This document shows positions 15,991 through 23,781 of a stretch of 64,000 nt of DNA, piece after piece. The notes below the pieces were generated by a model. That model saw only the letters and a list, made by a program, of their open reading frames with translations, ran no database searches and was not told the origin of the DNA. The position numbers and the translations under genes are program-made. Each line of letters starts with the position of its first letter. Position 1 is the stretch's first letter. The DNA is taken from contig NZ_SLZG01000019.1 in NCBI RefSeq assembly GCF_004341625.1, forward strand, positions 41,444 to 105,443. Direction: 5' to 3'. Origin of the DNA: Rhizobium sp. BK376 (lineage in GTDB: Bacteria; Pseudomonadota; Alphaproteobacteria; Rhizobiales; Rhizobiaceae).

Positions 15991-16881
15991 TTGAAGGACA
16001 TACAGACCCTGCGTCTCTACACTCGCGTGGCGCGGCTTGGCAGTTTCTCGGCAGCAGCGCGGGAAAGTGGAATGGTGCAGTCCCAGGTCTCGCGCATGGT
16101 TGCCGATCTCGAGGCTTCTCTGGGCGTCAGGCTGCTTGCGCGAACCACCAGAGCGGTCGCGCCCACGGAAGCCGGGATCGAGTTCCTCGCGCGCATGGAA
16201 CCAATCCTTGCGGCGCTTGACGACGCAGAGAACAGCGTCCGCGAAACGGGCGAACTGCGAGGTCGGCTGCGGGTGGGTATGCCTTCCACGATGGGCAACA
16301 GGGTCGTTATCCCTCGTCTCTCCACGTTCGCGGAGCGTCATCCCAAGCTGCACATCGAGCTGCTTCTGGACGATACCTGGCAGGACATGGTCCGCGAGGC
16401 CGTTGATGTGGGGATCCGCGTCGGTGAGTTGCCGGACGCGACGGGCACGGCTCGTGTCGTGGGCACCATGCAGAGGGTCGTAGTGGCGGCCCCGTCCTAT
16501 CTTTCTCGCAATGGAAGCCCTGAGCATCCGAACGATCTTACCGTGCATCGAATCCTTGCGGGTCCTGCCGCCACGCAGGCTTCGTCGTGGAAGTTCGAGC
16601 GTGACGGAGTGATCGTCCCGGTCGAACTCGACCCCTATCTTTCCGTCAACGACACCGAAGGCGCTCTCACGGCGGCGGTCAATGGTCTTGGCATAACGTC
16701 CACGACCTCCTGGGCATGCCGTGAGGAGATCGACCGCGGACGTCTTGTCAGGTTGCTTCCGGACTGGAAGACGGCCAGCATGCCGGTCCACGCATATTTC
16801 CCGGCCGGACGGGCGACGCGCCTGTCTGCTAGATCCTTCGTGGACTTCCTGGTCGAGGAGCTGGCAACGCATCCTGTCTGA
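15991..16881 (+). CDS. LysR family transcriptional regulator
   Basis: The protein has the N-terminal LysR winged helix-turn-helix (RVARLGSFSAAARESGMVQS and VSRMVADLEASLGVRLL) and a C-terminal effector-binding domain (about residues 90-290). I propose the TTG at 15991 as start. AAGGA lies seven bases upstream and the protein then begins LKDIQTLRLYTRVA, which is the normal LysR layout of about 296 residues. ATG codons at 15940 and 15946 would add 15-17 residues. The gene is divergent from the NmrA-like gene at 15718. That layout is classical for LysR regulators acting on the opposite-strand target from the shared gap of about 270 bp. Confidence 0.85.
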   Translation: MKDIQTLRLYTRVARLGSFSAAARESGMVQSQVSRMVADLEASLGVRLLARTTRAVAPTEAGIEFLARMEPILAALDDAENSVRETGELRGRLRVGMPSTMGNRVVIPRLSTFAERHPKLHIELLLDDTWQDMVREAVDVGIRVGELPDATGTARVVGTMQRVVVAAPSYLSRNGSPEHPNDLTVHRILAGPAATQASSWKFERDGVIVPVELDPYLSVNDTEGALTAAVNGLGITSTTSWACREEIDRGRLVRLLPDWKTASMPVHAYFPAGRATRLSARSFVDFLVEELATHPV

Positions 16882-17046
16882 CCTCCCTGCATGCAATGGG
16901 CGCATTAGGACGCCGCTGCATGCGAAGACGCTACCTATCCATGAAGATGGCTGGACGCCGGATATCTAGCGCTCGGCTTGGTCACATAAGCGCTTCGGTC
17001 CGGACTGATCGGTTGAGCGCAAAACGGCAGCTATCTCTCGCTGTGA

Positions 17047-17062
17047 CCATACATTTGTATAG
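17047..17062. promoter_or_regulatory. operator palindrome, site 2 (upstream of nitrile hydratase)
   Basis: The sequence CCATAC ATTT GTATAG lies 106 bp upstream of the nitrile hydratase alpha-subunit ATG. Its two half-sites differ only at one position that varies C/T throughout the twelve-site set. It suggests that the nitrile hydratase operon is under the same repressor as the oxidoreductase and efflux genes nearby. Confidence 0.7.
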
Positions 17063-17167
17063 GTGGCAGATCCGCTGAACCACGCAGACAATCCCGCGAA
17101 ACGAATACCCGGGAACGAACGCGGATACGGCGGGCCAAATTCGCGTCCGGCAGTATTGGAGGGCGAA

Positions 17168-17797
17168 ATGTCAGACCATCACCACGACCACGAGCACACG
17201 GAACCCCCGTCCGAGCTTGAGCTTCGGGTAAAGGCGCTCGAATCCCTACTCGTCGAAAAGAAGCTGGTCGATCCTGCAGGTCTCGATGCCATCGTCGACG
17301 CGTATGAAAACAGGATCGGTCCCCGTAACGGCGCCGCGGTCGTCGCCAGGGCGTGGGAAGATCCGGAGTTCAAGAAGCGCCTTCTGTCCAGCGAGAGCAC
17401 GGCGGCAATCGCCGAACTCGGCTTCTCCGGACTTCAGGGCGAGGACATGGCGGTGGTGGAAAATACGCCGACTGTCCATAACCTGATCGTCTGCACGCTG
17501 TGCTCCTGCTATCCGTGGCCGCTGCTCGGTCTCCCGCCGTCCTGGTACAAATCCGCCCCGTATCGCTCCCGAGCTGTCATCGATCCGCGCGGCGTCCTCA
17601 AAGAAATGGGTGTCGAAATCCCGGCGCACAAGGAAATCCGGGTCTGGGACAGCACAGCCGAGACGCGCTATCTCGTGCTTCCCGAACGTCCTGGAGGCAC
17701 TGACGGCTGGGGCGAAAACCATCTCGCCGAGCTCGTCACTAGGGATTCGATGATCGGCGTGGGCTTTCCCAAAGATGCCGAATGGAACCATTGCTAG
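17168..17797 (+). CDS. nthA: cobalt-type nitrile hydratase/thiocyanate hydrolase alpha-type subunit
   Basis: This subunit carries the metal centre that hydrates nitriles to amides. The motif CTLCSC at residues 109-114 has Thr after the first Cys, which marks the cobalt type (iron enzymes have Ser). Cys112 and Cys114 are the residues oxidised to sulfinic and sulfenic acid. The following YPWPLLGLPPSWYKS and YRSRAV segments are typical of the alpha-subunit family. The start at 17168 is fixed by GGAGGG upstream and gives 209 residues, beginning with a His-rich stretch. It heads an operon with a split beta subunit, an accessory protein and CbtB. A thiocyanate hydrolase gamma subunit is the main alternative identity. 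Confidence 0.92.
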   Translation: MSDHHHDHEHTEPPSELELRVKALESLLVEKKLVDPAGLDAIVDAYENRIGPRNGAAVVARAWEDPEFKKRLLSSESTAAIAELGFSGLQGEDMAVVENTPTVHNLIVCTLCSCYPWPLLGLPPSWYKSAPYRSRAVIDPRGVLKEMGVEIPAHKEIRVWDSTAETRYLVLPERPGGTDGWGENHLAELVTRDSMIGVGFPKDAEWNHC

Positions 17798-17806
17798 GAG
17801 GCAACG

Positions 17807-18118
17807 ATGAACGGTGTCCATGACATGGGCGGCATGCACGGCCTTGGCCCAATCGTTCACACTCCCGAAGAGCCCGTGTTCTTCAACGAGTGGGAGGGTC
17901 GCGTGTTCGCGATGCTCGTTTCCGTGAACGGCGTCGGCCATTTCAACACTGACGAATTCCGGCACGCGATGGAGCGCATGCATCCAGTCGAATACATGAC
18001 CGTGAGCTACTACGAACACTGGCTGCATGCCACCGAGACGCTGCTCCAGGAGAAGGGAACGATTACGGCCGAAGAGCTGAAAGCAGCACTGGCCAAGGTG
18101 AAGGAAGCGCACGCATGA
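17807..18118 (+). CDS. nthB: nitrile hydratase beta subunit, N-terminal half as a separate polypeptide
   Basis: The 103-residue protein matches only the N-terminal helical part of nitrile hydratase beta subunits: MNGVHDMGGMHGLGPI at the start, then FFNEWEGRVFAMLV and a YYEHWLHATETLLQEKG segment. A canonical beta subunit is a single chain of about 220-230 residues. Here the chain ends after the helical domain with a TGA that overlaps the ATG of the next gene (ATGA at 18115-18118). Both halves keep good ribosome-coupling geometry, so the split looks functional and not like a frameshift. Thiocyanate hydrolase and toyocamycin nitrile hydratase are known three-chain relatives with this arrangement. 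Confidence 0.88.
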   Translation: MNGVHDMGGMHGLGPIVHTPEEPVFFNEWEGRVFAMLVSVNGVGHFNTDEFRHAMERMHPVEYMTVSYYEHWLHATETLLQEKGTITAEELKAALAKVKEAHA

Positions 18119-18483
18119 CCCTGCCCGTTCTCACAGCCGACATCGTGCCGTTCGCACTCAGCCGCGGCACACCCACCAAGGTCGATCTGCCAATCGAACC
18201 AGCGTTCGTGGTCGGTCAACGTATCCGGACGAAGACGATCCAGCCGCTCGGCCACACGAGACTGGTTCGCTATGCCCGTGGCCGCGAAGGTGTGATCGCG
18301 GCAGATCTCGGTGTCTTCACCCTTCCGGACACGATGGCCCACGGCGACATTCAGTCTCCGCAGCACGTCTACAGCGTCAGCTTTACCGCCCAGGAGCTCT
18401 GGGGACCGAACGCGGATCCTCTGAACACGCTCCGGCTCGGACTTTGGGAAGAATACCTCGAACCGATCGAAGGAGCCGCCTGA
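18115..18483 (+). CDS. nitrile hydratase beta subunit, C-terminal half as a separate polypeptide
   Basis: The 122-residue protein corresponds to the C-terminal SH3-like barrel of nitrile hydratase beta subunits. FVVGQRIRTKTIQPLGHTRL around residues 32-51 and YARGREGVIAADLGVFTLPD are family-typical, as is YSVSFTAQELWGPNA near residue 90. Together with the 103-residue chain upstream it would form the complete beta moiety. The start overlaps the previous stop by four bases and the stop overlaps the next start (TGATG), so the genes are tightly coupled. A three-chain enzyme is either a nitrile hydratase like toyocamycin nitrile hydratase or a thiocyanate hydrolase. The substrate cannot be decided from sequence alone. 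Confidence 0.88.
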   Translation: MTLPVLTADIVPFALSRGTPTKVDLPIEPAFVVGQRIRTKTIQPLGHTRLVRYARGREGVIAADLGVFTLPDTMAHGDIQSPQHVYSVSFTAQELWGPNADPLNTLRLGLWEEYLEPIEGAA

Positions 18484-18923
18484 TGATGACCGACTCCAAA
18501 CGGCTCCCGACTCCAAACGGTGGCAAGCCGTTCGAGCACCCCTCGCACGCCCAGGCGTTTGCCATGGTGGTGCGTCTGAATGAAACCGGGCTCTTTGCCT
18601 GGGACGAATGGGTCGAGGTTTTGAGCGATGAGATCGCGCGCTCCCCTGTGACACCCGACGAGACTGCCGATCAGGCCTACTACAGACAGTGGGTATCAGC
18701 GATCGACCGCCTTCTGATCTCGCTGGGCGTCCTGACTGAGGGCGATATGACGGAGCGCGCGGCCGTTTGGCGCCAAGCATATCTGAACACGCCACATGGT
18801 GAACCTGTCGCTTTGGCGAACGCCACCTGCGCTCCCCGGCACACCCACCATCATTCGCGAGTACGCGGCCCGATCGCAGTCAGCACGGCTAGCGTTCAAG
18901 CCCCCGAAACCAGTACGGCATAG
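18483..18923 (+). CDS. nitrile hydratase accessory protein
   Basis: The 146-residue protein resembles the nitrile hydratase accessory/activator family, itself related to the helical N-terminal part of the beta subunit. It shows KPFEHPSHAQAFAMVVRLNE, then GLFAWDEWVEVLSDEI and a C-terminal AYLNTPHGEPV. In cobalt enzymes these small proteins help insert the metal into the alpha subunit by subunit swapping. A histidine cluster (PRHTHHHS) in the tail after residue 120 could bind metal, which is inference. The start overlaps the upstream stop by one base (TGATG). The gene lies between the catalytic subunits and cbtB, in keeping with a maturation role. Confidence 0.82.
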   Translation: MMTDSKRLPTPNGGKPFEHPSHAQAFAMVVRLNETGLFAWDEWVEVLSDEIARSPVTPDETADQAYYRQWVSAIDRLLISLGVLTEGDMTERAAVWRQAYLNTPHGEPVALANATCAPRHTHHHSRVRGPIAVSTASVQAPETSTA

Positions 18924-18934
18924 GAGACGACATC

Positions 18935-19150
18935 ATGACGGAAGCTATCGCCATACCAGTCGCAGGCACCCTGCCCGCCCCTGTACCGATCCGCGAGCTG
19001 ATCCCTTGGGCCATCTTCGGCGGCCTGCTCTTCATGCTCGCCATCTACTTCGTCGGCACCGAGGAAGGCGCCACCGCCGTCTTCGACAGCACGTACGTGC
19101 ATGAATTCGTTCACGACGGACGCCACCTGCTCGGCTTTCCCTGCCACTAA
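18935..19150 (+). CDS. cbtB: cobalt transporter subunit CbtB
   Basis: The 71-residue protein has one membrane helix (about residues 23-42, LIPWAIFGGLLFMLAIYFVG) and the CbtB C-terminal signature VHEFVHDGRHLLGFPCH, with histidines that suit metal binding. CbtB normally acts with the five-helix CbtA in cobalt uptake, mostly under B12-riboswitch control. Here there is no adjacent cbtA and no riboswitch-like leader; instead the gene is the fifth of a cobalt-type nitrile hydratase operon, 11 bp after the accessory gene. The simplest reading is that it supplies or concentrates cobalt for the enzyme. TAGGAGA upstream supports the ATG. Confidence 0.9.
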   Translation: MTEAIAIPVAGTLPAPVPIRELIPWAIFGGLLFMLAIYFVGTEEGATAVFDSTYVHEFVHDGRHLLGFPCH

Positions 19151-19203
19151 CAGCCCTACATCGATTACGGCCGACCACGGCTCATCAACGGAAAGGAAAT
19201 CAG

Positions 19204-19635
19204 ATGAAAATTGTTCGCAAGGGCTCCGCCGAATGGGCTGGCGGCATGAAGGACGGCAAGGGAGCCATTTCCACAGAGAGCGGTGCACTGAGTGCCTATC
19301 CGTATGGCTTTGCATCTCGTTTTGGCGACCTCAAGGGCAGCAATCCCGAGGAACTGGTCGGCGCCGCGCATGCGAGCTGCTTCTCGATGGCGTTCTCGAT
19401 GGTGCTCGGCCAAGCGGAGCTCATAGCCACCAGCATCAAGACCAACTCCGCGGTGGCCATCGAAAGCGTCGGCGACGGATTTGCGATCACGTCGGCTCAT
19501 CTGACGGTGGAGGCAAAGATACCCGGAGCGACCGACAAGCTCTTCCAGAAGCTCGCGACCGCAGCCAAGGAAAATTGCCCGGTCTCCAAGCTGCTAAATG
19601 CGAACATCACCATGGATGCCGTATTGGTCAACTGA
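19204..19635 (+). CDS. OsmC family peroxiredoxin
   Basis: OsmC proteins reduce organic hydroperoxides in the cytoplasm with two cysteines. The 143-residue sequence has both: Cys in AAHASCFSMAF near residue 60 and Cys in ENCPVSKLL near residue 125. The N-terminal WAGGMKDGKGAIS and the SNPEELVGAAHA segment are also typical. It follows cbtB by 53 bp on the same strand and may be the last gene of the nitrile hydratase transcript. It ends at a hairpin shared with a convergent gene. Confidence 0.88.
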   Translation: MKIVRKGSAEWAGGMKDGKGAISTESGALSAYPYGFASRFGDLKGSNPEELVGAAHASCFSMAFSMVLGQAELIATSIKTNSAVAIESVGDGFAITSAHLTVEAKIPGATDKLFQKLATAAKENCPVSKLLNANITMDAVLVN

Positions 19636-19643
19636 TCAATCGC

Positions 19644-19669
19644 GGTTGGCGGCATCGTCGCCGCCAGCC
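19644..19669. terminator. hairpin between convergent genes
   Basis: A 7-bp perfect stem (TGGCGGC / GCCGCCA, extendable to 10 bp with one wobble pair) encloses a 6-base loop. It lies in the 45-bp gap between the convergent OsmC and SDR genes. There is only a weak T-rich tail, so it may work in both directions with limited strength. Confidence 0.45.
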
Positions 19670-19680
19670 TGCTTCTTCAC

Positions 19681-20424
19681 CTACGCTCCTGCCCCGCCAT
19701 CCACGGGGATCACTGCGCCAGTGATGTAGCTTGCCTGGGGCGATGCGACGAATGCGACAACGGCAGCGATCTCCTGAGGTTGCGCATAGCGCCCAAGAGC
19801 GGTACCGGACGCCCGTCGTTCCGCAGCCGGGCCGGAATTAGGGTTAATGTCGGTCTCTACTGGACCGATGCCCAATGCGTTGACCGTGATCCGTCGAGCC
19901 GCAAGATCTCGCGCTACACCTTTGATGTACCCCTCAACTGCAGCCTTGCTTGAGGCGTAGTCAGCGACGCCGGAACCGCCTACCCGCGTGGCTGCTGAGG
20001 ATGACATCGCGATGATGCGGCCGTCGTCGCGCATTAACTTGGATGCGGTGCGTATAGTGGCGATCACGCCTTCCACATTGACGACGCGCATCCGGTCAAG
20101 TGCCGCGACATCTTCTGCATCGACTGTCGCCGATGCGAAGACGCCCGCATTCGCTACTAGGATGTCCAGCGCTCCCAGCTTTTCGTGAGCCTGTCCGACA
20201 GCATTCGTGATCTCATCGGTATCGCTTTGGTCAGCCTTGACTGCATACGCGCGGACACCCTTTTCGACGAGCGCGGCAACTGTTCGCTCGGCTGCGTCTT
20301 TGTTCCCCGCGTATGTTATGACGAGGTCTGCTCCGAGTTCAGCCAGCGCTAGCGCGGATGCCGCACCGATACCTCGGGAGCCTCCGGTGACGAGCGCCGC
20401 CTTGCCTGCCAGTATTCGAGCCAT
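19681..20424 (-). CDS. short-chain dehydrogenase/reductase
   Basis: A classical SDR of 247 residues, probably NADP-dependent and using an unknown alcohol or carbonyl substrate. Visible motifs are the cofactor loop TGGSRGIG (residues 13-20), NAG at 92-94, the catalytic serines in MSSSAA near 142, and the YASSK active site with Y156 and K160. The C-terminus ITGAVIPVDGGAGA is family-typical. It starts 33 bp downstream of the AcuI-type reductase on the same strand, and the two probably form one operon controlled from the palindrome at 21568. Confidence 0.88.
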   Translation of the reverse strand: MARILAGKAALVTGGSRGIGAASALALAELGADLVITYAGNKDAAERTVAALVEKGVRAYAVKADQSDTDEITNAVGQAHEKLGALDILVANAGVFASATVDAEDVAALDRMRVVNVEGVIATIRTASKLMRDDGRIIAMSSSAATRVGGSGVADYASSKAAVEGYIKGVARDLAARRITVNALGIGPVETDINPNSGPAAERRASGTALGRYAQPQEIAAVVAFVASPQASYITGAVIPVDGGAGA

Positions 20425-20457
20425 GTTGAGCCCTCCATGTTGGATTGACGTTAAGGA

Positions 20458-21504
20458 TTATCGCCAGAGGACGACGATCGTCCTGCCTTTGGTCTCGCCC
20501 CTCAGTATCGCGCGCGCCCGGTCGGAAAGGTCCTGCAAGCCGACCTCATGGACGGCCACTTCCGGAACCCCATCGGGAAGGACCTCGACCAATCTGCTCC
20601 ACGCAGCGCTCCGAAGTTCGGTCGGGCAGATTTCGGAATCGACGCCGAGGACGGCTACGCCGCGCTTGATGAACGGCAGCACGGTGGTTTCGAGAGTGCT
20701 GCCTCCCACCAGGCCCAGAGATGCGATGGCGCCGCCATAGCTTACGGACGCGAGGACGTGGGCCAGCGTGGTGCCACCTACGTTATCGATGGCGCCCGCC
20801 CAGCGTTCGGGCAGCAAGGGTTTATCCGGCGCTGTCTTGAAATGGTTTGCGTCGACGATTTCGTCGGCTCCCAGACCGACCAGGTATTCGGCATCGTTGG
20901 GGCGGGATGTCGACGCCGTCACCCGGTACCCAAGTCGGTGAAGGAGTGCGACGGCAATGCTTCCGACGCCCCCGCTCGCGCCGGTGACCAGTACCGACCT
21001 TTCCTTTGAGATACCGTAGCGCTCTAAAGCGTTGACGCACAGCATCGCGGACAAGCCAGCGCTGCCATAGATCATCGACTGCCGAAGGCTCATACCGCCC
21101 GGGAGCCGGACGAGCCACTCGGAGCGGACCCTTGCCTTCTGGGCATAGCCGCCCCAATGACGCTCACCGACGCCCCACCCAGTGAGGATGACCTGGTCGC
21201 CAGGCTGAAAAGCCGGAGCAGAAGATTTCTCAACAGTACCCGCAAGGTCAACGCCCGGAACGAAAGGAAACGTACTCACGAGCTGGCGGTGACCAGATCC
21301 CGTGATAGCGAGCCCATCCTTGTAACCGAGGTCCGAAAACGCGACCTTCACCAAGACGTCGCCTTCCGGAAGGTCTACTTCGGACAAGGTTTCGACCCGT
21401 GACTCTATGGCGTCGCCAGGCTTCCGTAACACGAGGGCTTCGAACGAAGCCAAGGTCCCACTTGATGTAGTGTCATGAGGCATCCTGCCATTGTCGTGGT
21501 CCAT
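20458..21504 (-). CDS. AcuI/YhdH-type NADPH-dependent quinone/acrylyl-CoA reductase
   Basis: The 348-residue protein belongs to the medium-chain dehydrogenases of the YhdH/AcuI group, which lack catalytic zinc. Recognisable parts are FSDLGYKDGLAITGSG and VPGVDLAGTVE in the catalytic domain. The Rossmann motif VTGASGGVGSIA and the tail LRGETKGRTIVVL also fit the group. AcuI enzymes reduce acrylyl-CoA; others reduce quinones or enones, and the substrate here is open. I chose the ATG at 21504, which has a GGAG upstream, over an upstream frame of 18 more residues. The gene is 64 bp from operator site 3 and precedes the SDR gene. Confidence 0.82.
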   Translation of the reverse strand: MDHDNGRMPHDTTSSGTLASFEALVLRKPGDAIESRVETLSEVDLPEGDVLVKVAFSDLGYKDGLAITGSGHRQLVSTFPFVPGVDLAGTVEKSSAPAFQPGDQVILTGWGVGERHWGGYAQKARVRSEWLVRLPGGMSLRQSMIYGSAGLSAMLCVNALERYGISKERSVLVTGASGGVGSIAVALLHRLGYRVTASTSRPNDAEYLVGLGADEIVDANHFKTAPDKPLLPERWAGAIDNVGGTTLAHVLASVSYGGAIASLGLVGGSTLETTVLPFIKRGVAVLGVDSEICPTELRSAAWSRLVEVLPDGVPEVAVHEVGLQDLSDRARAILRGETKGRTIVVLWR

Positions 21505-21567
21505 CGTAGGCTCCAGAGTTTTCCCGCCGATGCCAATTGAGTACGGCCTGAGGACCACGCTAGCGAC

Positions 21568-21583
21568 CTATACGGATGTATGG
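21568..21583. promoter_or_regulatory. operator palindrome, site 3 (between AcuI-type and DUF302 genes)
   Basis: CTATAC GGAT GTATGG lies in the divergent gap, 64 bp before the reductase start on the minus strand and 63 bp before the DUF302 gene on the plus strand. The central placement would allow one repressor to control both directions. Confidence 0.7.
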
Positions 21584-21645
21584 GTGCAGACTTCGGCATT
21601 GTTGCCGCATCGTTGGAGACTTGATGGAAGAGAAGGGAGGGCAAT

Positions 21646-22137
21646 GTGAGCAACGTGAATTTGACTCGGGTCGTCGTGGAGATCGAACACGTCACGATCA
21701 CCACCTCTAAACCGTTCGCAGAGACGGCCACCGCGCTAGAGGCTTCAGTGCCACAGGTCGATGATGGCATATGGAAGCGCCTCGAGAACGGCGATGCAGC
21801 GAACGTGAGGAAGGAGCTGGAAGCAGGCGCGCCACTGTTGATTTTCGTGAAGCGCGATCACGGAAGCACCGACCAGATGATCGACTACCGTCGGAACTGC
21901 TTTCAGTACGAAATCGGCAATCCGCTCACGGCTTCCAAAATGACTAGCAATGTTCTGGCGACCGGGCTTTATGCGCCATTGCGCATCGTGCTCTACGAGA
22001 ACGAGGACGGGGGATCGACGTTCGAATACGATCTGCCCTCCGCCCAGTTCGGTCAGTTCGACAACGCCGATGTTCTTGAGGTCGGTAAGATACTGGATGA
22101 AGAGATCGAGAAGGCGCTGAAGAAGGCTGCCAACTAA
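21646..22137 (+). CDS. DUF302 family protein
   Basis: This 163-residue protein shows the DUF302 pattern, a small domain of unknown function: a FAETATALEASV helix near residue 27, then YAPLRIVLYENEDGGSTFEY followed by DLPSAQFGQF, and a final helix VGKILDEEIEKALKKA. The GTG start has GGGAGGG four bases before it. It is divergent from the AcuI-type reductase and shares its operator region, so both are probably induced together. Confidence 0.78.
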   Translation: MSNVNLTRVVVEIEHVTITTSKPFAETATALEASVPQVDDGIWKRLENGDAANVRKELEAGAPLLIFVKRDHGSTDQMIDYRRNCFQYEIGNPLTASKMTSNVLATGLYAPLRIVLYENEDGGSTFEYDLPSAQFGQFDNADVLEVGKILDEEIEKALKKAAN

Positions 22138-22234
22138 AGCAGCGTCACAACCGGGGATCATTCTCCCATCGCTTGAAAATTCCCAAGTTTGAGGCATTCT
22201 CGGCTCCCATCGAATACACGCTTTGGGGGCGAAT

Positions 22235-22864
22235 TTGACGGGGACAAGGACGGCGATCGTTGAGGCTGCTGCGGCCGCCACCCCGCTGGCCTTCGTTTAC
22301 TTCAGCGGCTGGGCGTACCTTTCCGCGTATCTCGGTAAATTCGACATCGACGCGACGCAGGTCGACGTTTCGTTAGCGACCGTCTTGGTCTACGCCTTCG
22401 TTCCACTCAATTCCTGGCCCGTCCTCCTCACGATTGCTATTCTCGCGGTCTTGTACCTTTTGTCGGTGTTTGTTCGGCCATTTGCGAAACCCGCCAGGCG
22501 AGCGGGGCTCGTTCTGATGCTTGCGGCTCTGGTCGGGTTGCTTTTTGTCGTCAGGTATTCAGCGGATGCGGCTGCCAGCGAGATGGCCAGTTTGGTGTGG
22601 CTCGGGCAGAAGTCGATCACCAATGCCGTTGTAAAGCCCCCAGAAAAGACTGATCCAAGTTATGAGGAATACGCGCGGTGCAGGGATACTCGCCGCTTGC
22701 GCCAGATCCTCGGCACGACCTCGACAATGTACCTGCTGTGCCGAAACGATGTCCTGCCTTGCTGGCATGCTGTGCTGTTTGCCGTGCGGAATGACGGGAC
22801 GATCGCCTATTCGGCCGAGAGAAGGAGAAATAACGATGGAAGCATGGCAAGCTGCAAGACTTGA
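22235..22864 (+). CDS. hypothetical membrane protein
   Basis: An unknown 209-residue protein with three likely membrane segments in its first 120 residues: a first helix with TPLAFVYFSGWAYLSAYL, a second with LLTIAILAVLYLLSVFV, and a third with GLVLMLAALVGLLFVVRY. A cysteine-containing soluble tail follows (CRDTRRLRQI, LLCRNDVLPCW). The start is uncertain: TTG codons at 22223 and 22235 are candidates, and a G-run suits the second. Its end overlaps the start of the next gene in another frame. Confidence 0.55.
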   Translation: MTGTRTAIVEAAAAATPLAFVYFSGWAYLSAYLGKFDIDATQVDVSLATVLVYAFVPLNSWPVLLTIAILAVLYLLSVFVRPFAKPARRAGLVLMLAALVGLLFVVRYSADAAASEMASLVWLGQKSITNAVVKPPEKTDPSYEEYARCRDTRRLRQILGTTSTMYLLCRNDVLPCWHAVLFAVRNDGTIAYSAERRRNNDGSMASCKT

Positions 22865-23435
22865 ACTCGGTGCGGCCGCGCTGCTGCTCCTGAGCTGCAT
22901 CGGTCCCGCCCGCGCGCAGGAAAAGCAACCCGTCGAAGCGAAGATCGACATCCGGAAGCTCATGATCGTCGATGGACCGTACGAACTGCAGGGATCGACT
23001 GGAATTTACGGGTTCGTCGTGGCGCGGTCCGGCGGCAAGGCTACGTTTCGGCCTTGCACAGGGCCGATGATCGATGTGGACGACAATAGACTAAAGCGGA
23101 CGAAGTCGACTTGCGCGGATGAGCCGCCTACCGATGGCAATCCATTCAGCGTCGGCTGCGGCGGAGGTGTCGAAGTACCCTCGCAAGTCAAAGCCGCAAT
23201 CGCCAAGGAAGGGCCGACAAGTGCTTTAGGGACGATCTTCGAGATGCGGAGCACGACTGACGTCCAAGTCTATGCCACTTACGACGACACTGCGGCGAGC
23301 AAGATCAAAGGCATCGACCGTATGGCGACGTGCGGAAATTGGAACATCGGCTTCGACGCGAGCGGTACCGATATCATGCACTTCCTTTCGAAGGACGATG
23401 CGACCGTGGGGAATTACGGCGACGTGAAGCAATGA
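22836..23435 (+). CDS. hypothetical exported protein
   Basis: The 199-residue product starts at an ATG with AAGGAG directly upstream and has a signal peptide (hydrophobic residues 11-24, probable cleavage after ARAQ at 25-28). The mature domain has an IYGFVVARSGGKATFRPC strand region and several cysteines, and looks like a small beta-rich periplasmic domain. I do not recognise its family. The start overlaps the end of the upstream membrane-protein gene by 29 bp in a different frame, which suggests co-expression of the two. Confidence 0.6.
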   Translation: MEAWQAARLELGAAALLLLSCIGPARAQEKQPVEAKIDIRKLMIVDGPYELQGSTGIYGFVVARSGGKATFRPCTGPMIDVDDNRLKRTKSTCADEPPTDGNPFSVGCGGGVEVPSQVKAAIAKEGPTSALGTIFEMRSTTDVQVYATYDDTAASKIKGIDRMATCGNWNIGFDASGTDIMHFLSKDDATVGNYGDVKQ

Positions 23436-23676
23436 GCTGTCGCGACGCTTACGTCACACCTGCAAACATCATGTTCAATGCACGAGCCGCCGATCATTCC
23501 AGCCTCGACGACAGCGATTGACTTGCCTGCTCGCGCCTGCTCCATCGCCAATCTCTTTTCCGGTTTTGCCGCGGCCGAATATAAGAATTTTAAAGCGCTC
23601 GACTTCGTGGCTCATCATCGGTCCGTTCCTATTCGCGGGAGTTGAATTTGAGACCAATTCCCGCGAGGTCTGTAAC

Positions 23677-23692
23677 CTATACATGCGGATAG
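23677..23692. promoter_or_regulatory. operator palindrome, site 4 (upstream of methyltransferase)
   Basis: CTATAC ATGC GGATAG matches the shared operator with one mismatch in the right half-site. It lies 90 bp upstream of the methyltransferase start at 23782. Confidence 0.55.
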
Positions 23693-23781
23693 TTCGTCGC
23701 CGGAGGCTTTCCCTTTAAATCTGATGCCACAAGATCCAGAAGGGTCGGCACGGCTTGATGGTTGTCCAGGGAGGGATGCAG

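Noticed and set aside
18115..18118. Frameshift as explanation for the split nitrile hydratase beta subunit
   Set aside because: Both parts have their own start in an ATGA overlap, lengths match the two known domains, and three-chain relatives are known, so a functional split is preferred.
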